Assembly: GCA_037074765.1 (NCBI GenBank)
Contig: JBAMDO010000183.1
Coordinates: 45,200-109,199 of the forward strand
DNA length: 64,000 nucleotides
Direction of reading: 5' to 3'
Source of the DNA: Mansonella perstans
Lineage: Eukaryota; Nematoda; Chromadorea; Rhabditida; Onchocercidae
Part shown: positions 55,401 through 64,000 of the stretch, one piece after another
Position numbering within the stretch: the first letter of the stretch is position 1
How the letters are laid out: each line of letters opens with the position of its first letter
Position numbers and translations under genes: made by a program
The notes under the pieces: model-generated
The model's database searches: none
What the model was told of the DNA's origin: nothing
What the model saw: only the letters and a program-made list of their open reading frames with translations

Positions 55401-57647
55401 GAACAGAGTAATTAATTTTTGAGCAATTGGTGCAACTCGCTTGCATAAAATGCAAATAGCACGATGAAGTTCTTTGCTTGTAAATGGTGGCAGTGAAATT
55501 TCAAATGGTATGGAAGTAAGTAACAATTCAATATCACCTGATCGAAAACTTCTTTCCTGATTTTGGATACATCTGAAGAGTTAATTTAAATTATTTTCCG
55601 AATCAAACTGAATCAAAATGAATCAAAAAACTGAATTAAAAATCAAAAAAAAAAACCAAATCAAAATCGAATTTTTTTGAATCAAGCTGTACGTGTCCTA
55701 CTTTTTTTTTGAATTTCGAATTTTTTTTTTCGAATCAAAAAATCAAAATGTTAGTTGTCCAACTTTTCTTTCGCTTTTATTCGTTGAAAAAAAAAGTCTT
55801 TGTGCATAATATGCTAATTTTCAAAAACAACTTATCCAAAAAATTTCATAAGAAATAAATTTCTAAAAACTTGAAAAAAATTTCACAAATCTTGAGTTTC
55901 ATGCCGCATTTTTTAATTTACTCAACCATTTTCTTCCAAAATAATCTTGCAACAAAAAATGATGAACCTCATCGTAGCAACAATATAAGCTTCATTATGC
56001 ATTCGTATTATTTCACCGGAGGTTACTCGCACTTCGCGACTATCACACAAGTTAATTATTTGTGATATTAAATCGGCCGAAGCACAATCGATATCTTCCA
56101 AAAGTATAATTCCTTTATCAAGAATGTACTGAAACTTTCAAAATTTTACACGTGAATGACGTAACTGTTCAGCCATTAATTAGAGAAACATCTTATAAAA
56201 AAAAAGAACTGTTATTCATACATATCTGCATTCTCGTAACTGCTTGTCTAATAACAATTATTGCTTATCTGATAACTGCTTAATAACTAATAACTCTAAT
56301 GTCTAATAACTCTAATGACTGCCTAATAACTGCTTATCTAATAACTTTCTACCTTCTAAAAAGTAATATTGTCAGTCAATTCATTCAACCTATTCTTTAT
56401 TAACTGGAACATCTAAATAACAGGATATATTTTCCTTGACATCATCAGTAATTCCTCTTTAGTTGCTCAATTAGTTAATTCTAATGCAAGCATTTTAAAT
56501 CACTGCTTATCCTAATTTGCTAATTTGCTAATTTGCTAATGTGCTTGCAAAGAATATAAGAAAATTATCACTCGAATCATGATATACACTCAAATCATGG
56601 TATATACTCGAATCGTGACATATATTCAAATCATGATATACACTCGAATCACGATACTATCACTGATACATAATACATTGGAATGTTCAGATGACAGTGT
56701 GCACCACAACTTCACCATCCTCCAATATGTTTTTACTGATATCACTTATGATAAAACCACACAATCATTATTAAAATCACTCTATTAGAATCAAAATTTA
56801 CCTTCGTGAAAGCACTCTGTTTCCAGCAAAATTCACCAGGTACATCCAAACAATGAAATGTTCCAAATAAACTCTTTGAATCAATTTCTTCACACATTTG
56901 TATAGTCCAGCATGGTAAACCCATGCTGTGTGCCACCTCCTTCACTATTGATGTTTTACCACTAGCAATTGGACCCTAAATTTTCAATGCATCTCAGCAA
57001 TCGAAAACTTTACAAGAGATAATAAAAGATAAAATATTTGCTCATTAATTAGCTGTAATTTATTCGCAAGAAAATTTGCTCACTAATTAGCTGTAAAGTT
57101 TGAATAAGATTCCAAAAGAAACCACCCGGTCAACAGATGTGCTGTAAGCGAATTGGTTCGAAGATTATTTTATTTTTACAATTAACTTTACTTTCAATAT
57201 TGCTAGCGACTATTTCGCATAGTAAAATTCGACATAAGTTAATCGTTGACTTAATAATCTAATCATTATCAGTCCTCCATTTCGACATTAAGTGCAAATC
57301 AAATAAATGCACAATATACTGTTTCTTTAACCATAATTTTATCTAATCTAGAAGTTGTACAATTAATTAGTAGGTTTTTGGTAAATGTGTGTATATAGTA
57401 CAGCAATTTAGAAAAAGGCTACCTGCAAGAGGACAAACAAGTGATTCCGGATACCGATGTCCAGTTGTTCACGATAAGTGACCCTGGTAGGCATCGTATC
57501 CATTATAAAACTATTAGCAGCAGCACATTCGATTTCTTCGTCCGATTTTCTACTTCTCATCATTTTCTCAGGCTTTGCAATTTCCTCTTCATCACAAAGC
57601 AATAATCTTCGTTTTTGTCTTCTTGTCTTCTTTATCTTCATTCTCAT
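23884..57647 (-). CDS. MDN1: Midasin (MDN1/Rea1), AAA+ ribosome-assembly ATPase
   Basis: One gene of about 34 kb with several dozen exons; I estimate roughly 4,000-4,500 residues. Midasin is a nuclear dynein-related ATPase that strips assembly factors from pre-60S particles. Order seen: basic N-terminus, six AAA modules with Walker A GPIASGKT, GETGVGKT, GETSCGKT, GETGCGKT, GPPGCGKS and GKAGSGKS, a long helical linker, a D/E-rich tract, and a C-terminal VWA domain with the MIDAS motif DDSSS. Traced 5' exons: 57423-57647, 56802-56975, 55968-56128, 55342-55572, 54914-55192, 54268-54477, 53891-54000 (with a frame problem), 52831-53034, 52515-52693. Traced 3' exons: 25691-25819, 25245-25417, 24991-25165, 24482-24691, 24273-24365, 23884-24126. 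The C-terminus ends RQWFELTARDA. Only about 75 residues precede AAA1, far fewer than in human or yeast. Confidence 0.95.
25691..28490 (-). other. MDN1: Midasin D/E-rich flexible tract
   Basis: A run of exons rich in Asp and Glu, including 27,117-27,470 (runs such as ADDDKKNKDDINDDN), about 27,700-27,850 and about 27,950-28,095. Conserved islands such as LGNAKGEKDIGDDIDETGQ (28,330-28,490) and LDMGDDFGG fit the start of this tract in other midasins. It acts as a long flexible tether between the linker and the MIDAS domain. Confidence 0.88.
34338..34420. repeat. Tandem duplication, 40 bp at 43-bp spacing
   Basis: Copies at 34,338-34,377 and 34,381-34,420 differ at two positions. It lies in a midasin linker intron. 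Confidence 0.9.
42287..42314. repeat. (TA)n microsatellite
   Basis: A TA run with one TG interruption, inside midasin, next to a linker exon. Confidence 0.9.
42900..44930 (-). other. MDN1: Midasin AAA6 module
   Basis: Walker A GKAGSGKS is at 44,489-44,512. The Walker B segment reads WILIENVN, where active modules have DE followed by x-N, so catalysis is doubtful; this module is also degenerate in other midasins. Exons continue with AAVLDRLNACLESNG and FRVFFTMDDNYGNVSRAMRN (the sensor-1 and arginine-finger region). Confidence 0.88.
43099..43120. repeat. (GA)n microsatellite near a donor site
   Basis: About ten GA units, lying about 10 bases inside the intron from the minus-strand donor at about 43,132 of a midasin AAA6 exon. 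Confidence 0.9.
45001..45150. repeat. Four-unit repeat array spanning a midasin donor site
   Basis: Four diverged units of about 33-43 bases, each holding a core like AGCAATACTA. The two units nearest the exon also repeat the exon end (minus strand ATTGATCGACAAAAG), the true donor GTAAAC being at 45,135-45,136. In the next copy the donor dinucleotide has become AT. Confidence 0.8.
45137..47810 (-). other. MDN1: Midasin AAA5 module
   Basis: Walker A GPPGCGKS is at 47,025-47,048. It is followed by TRLNLSEQT, DLADLFGCDVPV and Walker B WVLLDE, which is split by an intron from the following MNLASQSVLEGLNACFDHR (46,180-46,245). The sensor region reads FFACQNPCYQGGNRRKLPKS. All catalytic residues are present. 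Confidence 0.9.
46428..46486. repeat. Tandem duplication, about 28 bp
   Basis: Two near-identical copies of a sequence with core GGTTGAATAATTTATAATTT, in a midasin AAA5 intron. Confidence 0.85.
47955..49637 (-). other. MDN1: Midasin AAA4 module
   Basis: Walker A GETGCGKT is at 49,368-49,391. Next come TEASDFLGSLRPV, Walker B LLIDEISLASDSV (near 48,940), sensor-1 IIATMNPGGDYGKKE and the arginine-finger segment LSKALRNRFTEIW (near 48,500). Complete and apparently active. Confidence 0.9.
49932..51420 (-). other. MDN1: Midasin AAA3 module
   Basis: It begins with VEGYWIEKGNVEP, a conserved lead-in. Walker A GETSCGKT is at 51,255-51,278, then IRINNHEHTDLQEYIGSY and Walker B WIILDELNLAPTDV (near 50,900). 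The sensor region is RLFATQNPVCTYAGRKRLSR (near 50,520). It ends with SDGLITLRDLFRWGKR. Confidence 0.9.
50763..50862. repeat. Three-unit repeat next to a midasin donor site
   Basis: Three diverged units with core AACATTTGATCTAAAAATA lie directly at the donor of the AAA3 Walker B exon (exon border 50,856). Units one and three also repeat ACCCTATTT, the sequence at the exon border. Confidence 0.8.
52113..52193. repeat. Tandem duplication, about 40 bp
   Basis: Two diverged copies with core ATCAATTTAAAATATT in a midasin AAA2 intron. Confidence 0.8.
52982..53097. repeat. MDN1: 63-bp tandem duplication of a midasin exon start with its acceptor
   Basis: The first 54 bases or so of the exon, with the acceptor before it, are present twice at a 63-base period: exon starts at 53,034 (used) and 53,097 (spare). 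Both copies read TCLSNGRYSDYAKLISE on the minus strand. Use of the distal acceptor would keep the frame for 20 codons but then hit TAG, which is itself formed by the proximal acceptor. Confidence 0.92.
53982..54138. repeat. MDN1: Triplicated acceptor and exon start in midasin
   Basis: Three copies start at 53,982, 54,043 and 54,083. Each carries a minus-strand TATAG acceptor followed by the exon start; acceptors end at 54,001, 54,062 and 54,102. Only the first leads into the open exon. Reading from the third copy reaches a stop within 14 codons. Confidence 0.9.
54914..57647 (-). other. MDN1: Midasin N-terminus and AAA1 module
   Basis: Exon 1 (57,423-57,647) encodes 75 residues, with a basic KIKKTRRQKRR stretch that could be a nuclear signal. 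AAA1 starts directly in exon 2 with Walker A GPIASGKT (56,952-56,975). Walker B ILLEDIDCASADL follows in exon 3, then the helical lid FEISLPPFTSKELH in exon 4, and KACKRVNDLNDLSDAV in exon 5. Confidence 0.9.
56569..56656. repeat. About 20-bp tandem repeat
   Basis: Four to five diverged copies of a unit like GATATACACTCAAATCATG in the midasin intron between exons 2 and 3. Confidence 0.85.
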
Positions 57648-58043
57648 TTGTCTGACCTGAAAAAAATACCCACACTTAGTGCCCGAATTTATAACAAACT
57701 ACAGTAATTTGAAATACAGTACAATACAGTAGTTATAATGCGAAATGCAATAACATAACAGCAATTCCCTTCCTGTCAGTATAGTATACCTTAAGTAAAT
57801 TTATGTAGAAGACAATATACTCTTTAAATAATTAGTACTTCAAATTACTGCTATGTTACTGTATTTCCAATTCGAATATCTTCATTCTCATTTATCTGAC
57901 TTGAAAAAAATACTTATCGTATCCGAATTTACAACTTCGCAAACTAACCTTCTTGTCATTATAGCATACGTAAGGCAAATTTATATAGAAGACAAATATA
58001 CTCTACATAATTACTTCAAATTACTGTTATATTACTGTATTTC
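57634..58043. repeat. Duplicated midasin 5' acceptor and start region
   Basis: Copies at about 57,634-57,867 and 57,877-58,043 are diverged and differ by gaps. Each holds the minus-strand run of T with a following CAG or CAAG, then TCAGA(C/T)AAATGAGAATGAAGAT. The acceptor is CAG in the copy used and CAAG in the other. Confidence 0.88.
57657..57667 (-). promoter_or_regulatory. Probable spliced-leader acceptor of midasin
   Basis: Minus-strand TTTTTTTTCAG ends at 57,657, nine bases before the first ATG at 57,647. No earlier coding exon was found. Confidence 0.5.
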
Positions 58044-58676
58044 ATATTCAAATCCTGCTTCAAATTACTCACCAACTTACTACCAAAAGATTTTCAAATT
58101 CCGATAATATACAATGATATTTTCATCACTTCTCATAAATATAATCATATTTTGGTATATTCAACATTTAAAATGAGTTTAATAAAAAGAAAACATTTAT
58201 TTGAGTAAATTTATCAAATTTAATAAACTTATCAAGCTAACAAAATGAGCAATTTTTTTACAAACAATACAGTTTATGTGAGGAGATAGATAAAATATGA
58301 AGGGGAAGAGAGAACTGAGAAGCAATTGCATACCGTAATTTATAAAGTGCAATAAAAAGTTTGAACCATTTATTAGCTCAGTATTAGCTCAATCATTAGC
58401 TCATCTAAATATTTCTGTCTTATTGTACTCTTGTCACTCAGCACTGAATCAAATCTTTCATTACTATATGCCTCTTGTTCCCTCACTTTCCCAGCAACAG
58501 AGAACAGCAGTGTTTTTTTTCGAAAACTCAAAAACTTATATATTCTTTCATTTAATCAAAAATTCATCACCAAAATTCAACAGAATTGGTAATTAATGAA
58601 ATAAAATACGAAACGGAAAACGAGATCATTTACAAAGGGGCAATTAATTCATTAATTAGCTAAAATAACAATGAAA
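57668..58676. other. Spacer between SAE1 and midasin
   Basis: About 1 kb between the SAE1 stop and the midasin start, both on the minus strand. It holds the duplicate described at 57,877-58,043 and a minus-strand AATAAA at about 58,370-58,375, some 300 bases past the SAE1 stop. No further coding exon seen. Confidence 0.6.
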
Positions 58677-61600
58677 TTATATTGCCGGTGGCAAATGGCA
58701 GACAATACCACTGGTATCAATTGCCGAATAAAAAAAAATATTTTGAAGCGGATCATCTTTTTGCGAAAGTACCTGAAATTTAACTTTTTTAAACAGTAAT
58801 CTTCCCAATTTTGAAGAATTTATTTAAAAAAATTTAGAAATGATCTTAATAATGACCTGATTTCTAAGAGAATTTCACTTTATGGCAGCATTTTGCAAGT
58901 GTAATTATTAGATCAACTTGAAAATAAATAGCTGAGAAGACAATGCTGTTAGCCAACTCTGGATCAGCAAAGCCGAAGAATCACTGCTTAACACAGAACA
59001 AACAGCAAGATGCTTCAACTAAATAATCCACAAAAATTAAAATCCCTATTTTAAAAAACCATCTATTGCTTGTATATGCTATTCTTAATAAATGGAATGC
59101 ACTATACAACGGTCAGATAATCTTTAGGTAATCAGATAATTCTCAGGTCATATAAACCGGTCAGGTAATTTTAGTCTGCTGTTTTCGAAATGCAAAATGC
59201 ATTTGAAGTAAAAATCTCTTATAAATGCTTAATAAAATTCTAATTTTCAATTAAACGTCGTAACGAAAGATTCACAAATTTAAGAAAAGACAACCTTTAT
59301 TGCTTCTTGCGCTATATGGGCTCCAACGATAGCACATGTTGGGCTAAGTTGAGGTCCAATAAAACTGAAATAAGTTCATCTTTTTCCTTACAAAAGAAAA
59401 ACTGTCCATGATGAAATAAAATTTAAATTTTCAATTTAATTGTTAATCACAACTGTTACTGAGAGAATCCAAATTCAAATTCTACTAACTGTGAAAAATA
59501 TTTGATGTTGAAATTTTCATCATCAAGAATATGATTGCACTGTTCCAGTTCCTTTTTCAATAGATCTAGAAATTTCTCTTGATTCACAATATCATCGCTA
59601 TCTTGTAATCGAAGCATAACTGGAAAACATTGTTTATGATTGATTTCATTCCTTCGAAAAATTGCGCACATTTCTTTGGATTCAACTACTGCGTAAATTT
59701 CACTATCAAAGAAAATATTACACGAAAAAAATTTACTTATCTAAAAAAGACTTTTTCACAAAATACATGGAAAAATAGAAGGAAAAATACTTCGGACTGG
59801 AAAATACGTACGTGAAAAAGTGGTACATGGAAAAGTACATGGAAAAATACCTCGGATTGGAAAATACGATCTAGGCAAAATATGTTTCGCCTTACGAATG
59901 AGCTTTTTATGAGACCAGTTGACATTCCATGCATCATCCCATAATGGATATGAAAAAGTCTGGAAGTAGTAGTAAGAACTGCAGAAGTAAGTAAAGTAAG
60001 GGGTTTTTATTTCATTTTGAAGTCCCAACTGGGATAACATTTTTGCAATGTACAACAATTTCTGTACTGAAAAATGGATTCATGAGAAAATCCAAAGTTT
60101 TAATCTAATTTCCAATTTCACTAATGTAATATAGAATTCTATCCTAGCAAAAATCATTTACCATCTGTATTTTTTCATCTTCATCATCCAATACAACATT
60201 CGTTAATGTTTTATTCCTCTCTTCTTCAACATCGATTCGTGGCTTTTTTGATGATGAAGGACCAACAACTTCCATAGGTTCATCTTCAAGTACGCCACCT
60301 GCCCTTACTTTCGATGTAGTCCTGAAATTCCTTACTGTTCTTACTTCCTGAAATTCATGTTTCATTCCGAGATACGGTTCAGTAAGTCAGTTCGAATAAA
60401 CATTACCCTGTTTACAAGATATGAGTATCAACCACATATTATAATTAGTAAATAGCAACAAAGTATTTCGTTTGAGTATATGTATTAATCAACAATATAA
60501 TAGTGTAAGAGCGGAACAACGTATAACACCAGTAGCTGATATTATTATCAATGTTGCATTCAGTTTATACTTCAAGAGCATATGAATGAACTTACACTAA
60601 AAATTATGAATGAACTTACACTAAAAATAAACAGTCTGTAAAGTCGAAAAATGCATATCCTATCCAACCAAAAACGCCTCCAGCGATAAATCTAAATTTA
60701 AATTCATTTAAGAATAGCGACAAATAAAAAACACTATTTTATCATTGTTGTTCAAAACTTATTTTAAAATTCTGGTATATCCATCTATAAGAGGAGTCAA
60801 TAATCAAATTCATCAGAAATGTAAAATTAAATCTCTTCTGACTCTGTATCTCAACCTGCTTGACATCATACACCTGAATGGTGCACATAAGATCAAGACT
60901 TCGTTTCAGCTCAACCTGCTTGACGGTGCACATAAAATCAAGACTTCGTTCGTTTCAGCTACTACTGATTTAGACTATTCCCGATTCAAACTATTTTAGC
61001 ATTGATAAACTGCGCATTTCTGACTATTCCGATAATTCTATGCTAATATAAAATTACAGTAGTTAACTTGAAATCTTACGGTTTTTTAGCATTCCGACAC
61101 ATTTTGCTAATTTGATTAACAATTGTGTATTTTTGATCAATCAAAATAATCAAATCGAAACCAGCGAAGAATTCTTCATCTTTTTCGGATATCTCTCCCG
61201 CATCTACGTGTAATTCCACGTTAGGATTTAATAATTGACATTTTTGACATGATGCTTCAGCACGCTGAAAAAATAACAGTACATAGAATGATAAAAGTGG
61301 TAGAATTACATGAGTGATTTTTGAAAATCTGATTATCCATTAAAAAAATTCAATTGCCACAAATTTTAGTGAAATGGAGAAAAGAAATAATGATAAATCG
61401 TATGGAGAGAAAAAATAATGATAAATTATATGGAAGAAGAAATAGTGATAAATCATATGCACGGAAAAATGATAAAAAATTTCAATAAAATCTAAATAAC
61501 TGCTAAATAATGTTTTCCAATAAATGAATTAAAAAATAATAACAATGACATAGTTGAAATGACTGCTATGCGCGGTACTTCAAAATCTGATTTATTACCA

Positions 61601-62737
61601 AATGTAGATACTTGAAAACAAATTTTGATATTTATTTTGAGCTGATTATGTTTTAAGAAACGTACATTTTTTCCTTCGCTGTCATTTTGCAATAAAAACT
61701 GATTACAGTAATCATCTGCACAAACCTTAAGAAACAACAAAAATATTTTTAGGAAAAGATTTAAATTAATTTTCACTCAATTAAGCGAGTGATCCAAATT
61801 TGATAATTATATATATGTTCAAACTGATGAAATAATACATGGATTTCAGAGTGAAGCAAATTACACTTCAATCTCGCATATTTGCATCAAACCCAAATAG
61901 ATTTCTATTAAAAACTATACGATGTACGATATAAAAAATATACGATATTTACTGTTTTATTGTCCAGTAAAGTTAGTGATTTCAATCCAGTCAACATCAA
62001 ATTCTTTGATACTTCACTTCCACATCCTGAAATACCAGCGACCAATACTGTCGAACTGCGCAACCTGTAATGCTTGAGTTCTATCATTTTTTTCTTTTTT
62101 TTTGGAATACTTTCAAAGAGCAACTTGGATACAGTATTTCTGCCTAAAATTTATTATAAATATTGAAACTTGTTACTAATACTGTCAAAAGGACTGTTTC
62201 ATGGCCGCTTCCAATAATCATTTATTTCTATTATTCCTTCTTAATCATAGTCGCTTAACACAAACAGTTTCAAAAATAGAATTAAGGACTCATTAAGGAT
62301 GAGAAAATCCCAAGGAGTTTAAAAACTCCATCAAATTTCATTATAATTAAATTTTATCCCTCGTGCGATGACCGATGACCGAACAACAACATCAAAGAAA
62401 AAACGAAACAATGAGTCAATCTTCCGCGGTCAAGAGTTCAAAGAATCAAGCGATCACTTGTTACGAAATTAGCGAATAAATTTTGCAATTGTAAAAAAGT
62501 ACTTATGAGTAAATGAAAAGATCTAAAAAAAAGTTTGCTTTACAGCGATGAAAATAAAAAAAATTTGAAAGAATCCATTTGAAAAAAAGAAAAATTAAAA
62601 TAACGATAAATAGAGTTAACTGACTTATTCTGAGTTTCCAAGCCCCACAAACGTATTTGTCGATCGTAAACAGCTTTCTCATCCTCACTGATTGTTATTT
62701 TTGCAGCTGTAGTCGTGTTAGAATTCACTGATGACAT
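58677..62737 (-). CDS. aos-1: SUMO-activating enzyme subunit 1 (SAE1/AOS1)
   Basis: Ten exons in phase: 62625-62737, 61953-62064, 61666-61725, 61080-61264, 60620-60691, 60162-60321, 59896-59959, 59460-59688, 59295-59364, 58677-58772; 386 residues. With UBA2 it forms the nuclear SUMO E1 that adenylates SUMO and passes it to UBC9. Visible family features: YDRQIRLWGLETQ near the N-terminus, the nucleotide-binding loop VAGISGCGSEVSKNLMLTG in exon 2, RAEASCQKCQLLNPNV (exon 4), FIAGGVFGWIGYAF (exon 5), SPTCAIVGAHIAQEAIK (exon 9) and IFFYSAIDTSGIV near the C-terminus. As in the family there is no catalytic cysteine domain, which sits in UBA2. Exon 6 encodes an acidic insert with SSSKKPRID, a likely nuclear signal like that in human SAE1. 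Slightly longer than the human protein (346). The symbol is by similarity. Confidence 0.94.
59764..59870. repeat. Tandem repeat in a SAE1 intron
   Basis: Two diverged copies of a roughly 46-base unit ending GGAAAATACG (59,764-59,809 and 59,824-59,870) with extra ACATGGAAAA pieces between. It lies between exons 7 and 8. Confidence 0.85.
60582..60628. repeat. 24-bp tandem duplication of the SAE1 exon 5 donor
   Basis: Two copies (60,582-60,605 and 60,606-60,628) both read AGT|GTAAGTTCATTCAT on the minus strand. The proximal donor gives the open frame. Using the distal donor, near 60,595, would add eight codons beginning with a stop (GTG TAA). Confidence 0.93.
60853..60958. repeat. Tandem duplication in a SAE1 intron
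   Basis: Two diverged copies with core CTCAACCTGCTTGAC followed by GGTGCACATAA and ATCAAGACTTCGTT; the first copy carries about 14 additional bases. Confidence 0.88.
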
Positions 62738-62767
62738 CTTCTTGACGCAGCTCTATTCGTTGTATTG

Positions 62768-62781
62768 CTGGAAGAAGTAAA
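62768..62781 (-). promoter_or_regulatory. Probable spliced-leader acceptor of SAE1
   Basis: Minus-strand TTACTTCTTCCAG ends at 62,768, leaving a 30-base leader before the ATG at 62,737. It is pyrimidine-rich and has no upstream coding exon in phase. Confidence 0.5.
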
Positions 62782-63060
62782 AGAATGAATTTAGAAAGTC
62801 CGAAAATTTAATTTAATTTCAGCTCTTTTTGCATTGCTACACTTTGAGCGCAACATTTTTGCACTGTGACACTCTAAGTGCAACTCTGATTAAAAAATTT
62901 TTAATTCAGTCTATTATTTCAATCCAATATAGAAATATTAGTTCTAACAAATACAGGAATAACAAAGAGCACGTCACGCATTGACAAAGTGTTTACGCCT
63001 GCAAAGTGTTTACGTGTGATCCTAGTTCTTATAACATGCTAATGGTTACAGCCATACCCA

Positions 63061-63232
63061 CTACCACTGAACAAAAAATTCAGGTAATGTGTGTTGCATC
63101 ACACAATTACGTCATCTTGCGCGTCCATCCATAAAGTACATCTACCATCAGCGAAAAAAACTACCGAACAAAAGATTCAGGTATTACGTGTTGCATTACG
63201 CAATTACGTTGTCTCGCGCGTCCATCCGTAAA
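63061..63232. repeat. About 72-bp duplication, roughly 100-bp period
   Basis: Copies at about 63,061-63,136 and 63,161-63,232 share ATTCAGGTA..TGTTGCAT and GCGCGTCCATCC. They are clearly related but diverged. Confidence 0.88.
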
Positions 63233-63446
63233 ATATTAAAAGAGCAATTTCAGATTAAGAAACTGTTTAATTAAAAACTGCGGAATGGTGGATCTGACTT
63301 ATCTTGACTTATCTGGAAAACTTGAAAAATTTGGCTTATCCGGAAAAATTTGGGAAAGCGAAGTCCGGCACTTTTTCCGCAATTTCGTTTCTTTTATAGG
63401 AATTGAGAAATTTTGTATTTTTTAAGTGCTCGAAAATTCTACAATC

Positions 63447-63625
63447 CGTGTTATCTGTTTGTGTGATCTGATTTGCGTGTGATCTGTTTGTGTTATCTGA
63501 TTTGCGCTTGATCTGTTTGTGTGATCTGATTTGCATGTGATCTGATTTGCGTGTGATCTGTTTGTGTTCTGATTTGCGTGTGATCTGTTTGTGTGATTTG
63601 ATTTGCGTGTGATCTGTTTGTGCTG
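63447..63625. repeat. Minisatellite, unit about 29-31 bp
   Basis: About six imperfect units built from GATTTGCGTGTGATCTG and TTTGTGTGATCT. Some units are shortened, which suggests slippage or unequal exchange. Confidence 0.92.
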
Positions 63626-63820
63626 CTTCTCTCGCAAATAATTCCATTCTCTTTACACTTCTCTTTATCTTTTAATATTTTTCTTTCATCCTCTCCAATC
63701 TTTTTATCTCTCTGCTGCAATATAAATTATACTTCTAAGAAATTTTAGTACTTTTTCTAGCAGATATTTTTACTTCTCGGATCAAATATTTGAAATTTTT
63801 ATCAAATGATTATCCGTTTC

Positions 63821-63850
63821 CTCTCTCTCTCTCTCTCTCTTTTTCTCTCT
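63821..63850. repeat. (CT)n tract
   Basis: About ten CT units, then more pyrimidine-only sequence to about 63,880. Confidence 0.95.
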
Positions 63851-63929
63851 TTCCTATTCTTTCTTCTTTTCTCTTTTTGCAATTCCAAATTTTTGCACAA
63901 TATGATATTGTAGTAATATGAAGTAACAC

Positions 63930-63989
63930 CTTAATATTGGTGGTATTAAATGAACGAATAGGACTTGGTCCATACAAATTACGAAACAT
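63930..63989 (-). other. Possible first exon of a gene cut by the window edge
   Basis: A minus-strand ATG at 63,989 opens 20 codons (start MFRNLYGPSPIRSFN) that end at an in-phase donor AAG|GTGTTA. A TTCAG lies one base before the ATG. The composition (Arg, Ser, Asn, no acids) is compatible with a mitochondrial leader, but no later exon was found before 62,782, so this is weak. Confidence 0.2.
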
Positions 63990-64000
63990 TCTGAACGAAT

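Larger units (their letters stand above)
62782..63929. other. Intergenic region rich in repeats
   Basis: No gene recognised. It contains a diverged tandem duplication (63,061-63,232), a minisatellite (63,447-63,625) and a CT tract (63,821-63,850). Overlapping open frames on the minus strand near 63,336-63,720 are the minisatellite read in three frames. Confidence 0.65.

Noticed and set aside
58917..59030. Minus-strand stretch resembling a helical exon, considered as a missing midasin N-terminal or SAE1 exon
   Set aside because: It lies inside the last SAE1 intron, and exons 9 and 10 of SAE1 already join in phase without it.
63336..63720. Three overlapping minus-strand frames rich in His, Gln, Asn and Arg
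   Set aside because: They are the minisatellite read in different frames, not a protein gene.
1..64000. Bacterial endosymbiont (Wolbachia) insertion, CRISPR arrays, tRNA or rRNA genes
   Set aside because: No long intronless bacterial-type genes, no regularly spaced palindromic repeats, and no cloverleaf or rRNA sequence were seen.

Overview
The window looks like nuclear DNA of a nematode, most likely a filarial or other spirurid worm. The reasons are a strongly AT-rich sequence, many small exons split by mostly 100-700 base AT-rich introns with GT..AG borders, pyrimidine-AG sites lying a few bases before start codons where no upstream coding exon is seen (as expected for spliced-leader addition), and gene families that all have nematode homologues. 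The species is an inference. I see no bacterial, Wolbachia-like or viral genes, no rRNA and no tRNA.

Layout. 1-4,920: AT-rich, no convincing gene, two weak candidate exons. 4,921-9,192 (+): a complete 12-exon bestrophin anion channel. 9,687-10,800 (-): a 3-exon Nudix hydrolase of the Ap4A hydrolase type, tail to tail with bestrophin. 12,390-21,597 (-): a modelled 23-exon, about 1,129-residue protein with three Tudor modules, a coiled coil and a basic region. 23,884-57,647 (-): one very large gene for midasin (MDN1/Rea1), the dynein-like AAA+ remodelling factor of 60S ribosome assembly, with six AAA modules, a long linker, a D/E-rich tract and a C-terminal MIDAS domain. 58,677-62,737 (-): SAE1/AOS1, the small subunit of the SUMO E1 enzyme, in 10 exons. 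62,769-64,000: repeats and a possible first exon of another minus-strand gene cut by the window edge.

Four genes in a row (SAE1, midasin, Tudor, Nudix) share the minus strand. SAE1 and midasin are about 1 kb apart. In mammals SUMO modification controls midasin recruitment to pre-60S particles, so this pair makes functional sense, but a shared transcript is not shown by the sequence.

The most unusual feature is structural. Short tandem duplications of roughly 20-65 bases (and one of about 200) repeatedly lie across exon-intron borders: at least three acceptor sites, three donor sites and the midasin 5' acceptor/start region. Where I could read them, the extra splice site would usually bring in a stop codon. 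One midasin exon also appears to carry a one-base frameshift.

Exon borders for bestrophin, Nudix, Tudor and SAE1 were traced by hand with splice phase checked at each junction. For midasin I traced both ends and the AAA core; the middle is placed by domain sequence, so its inner borders are approximate.
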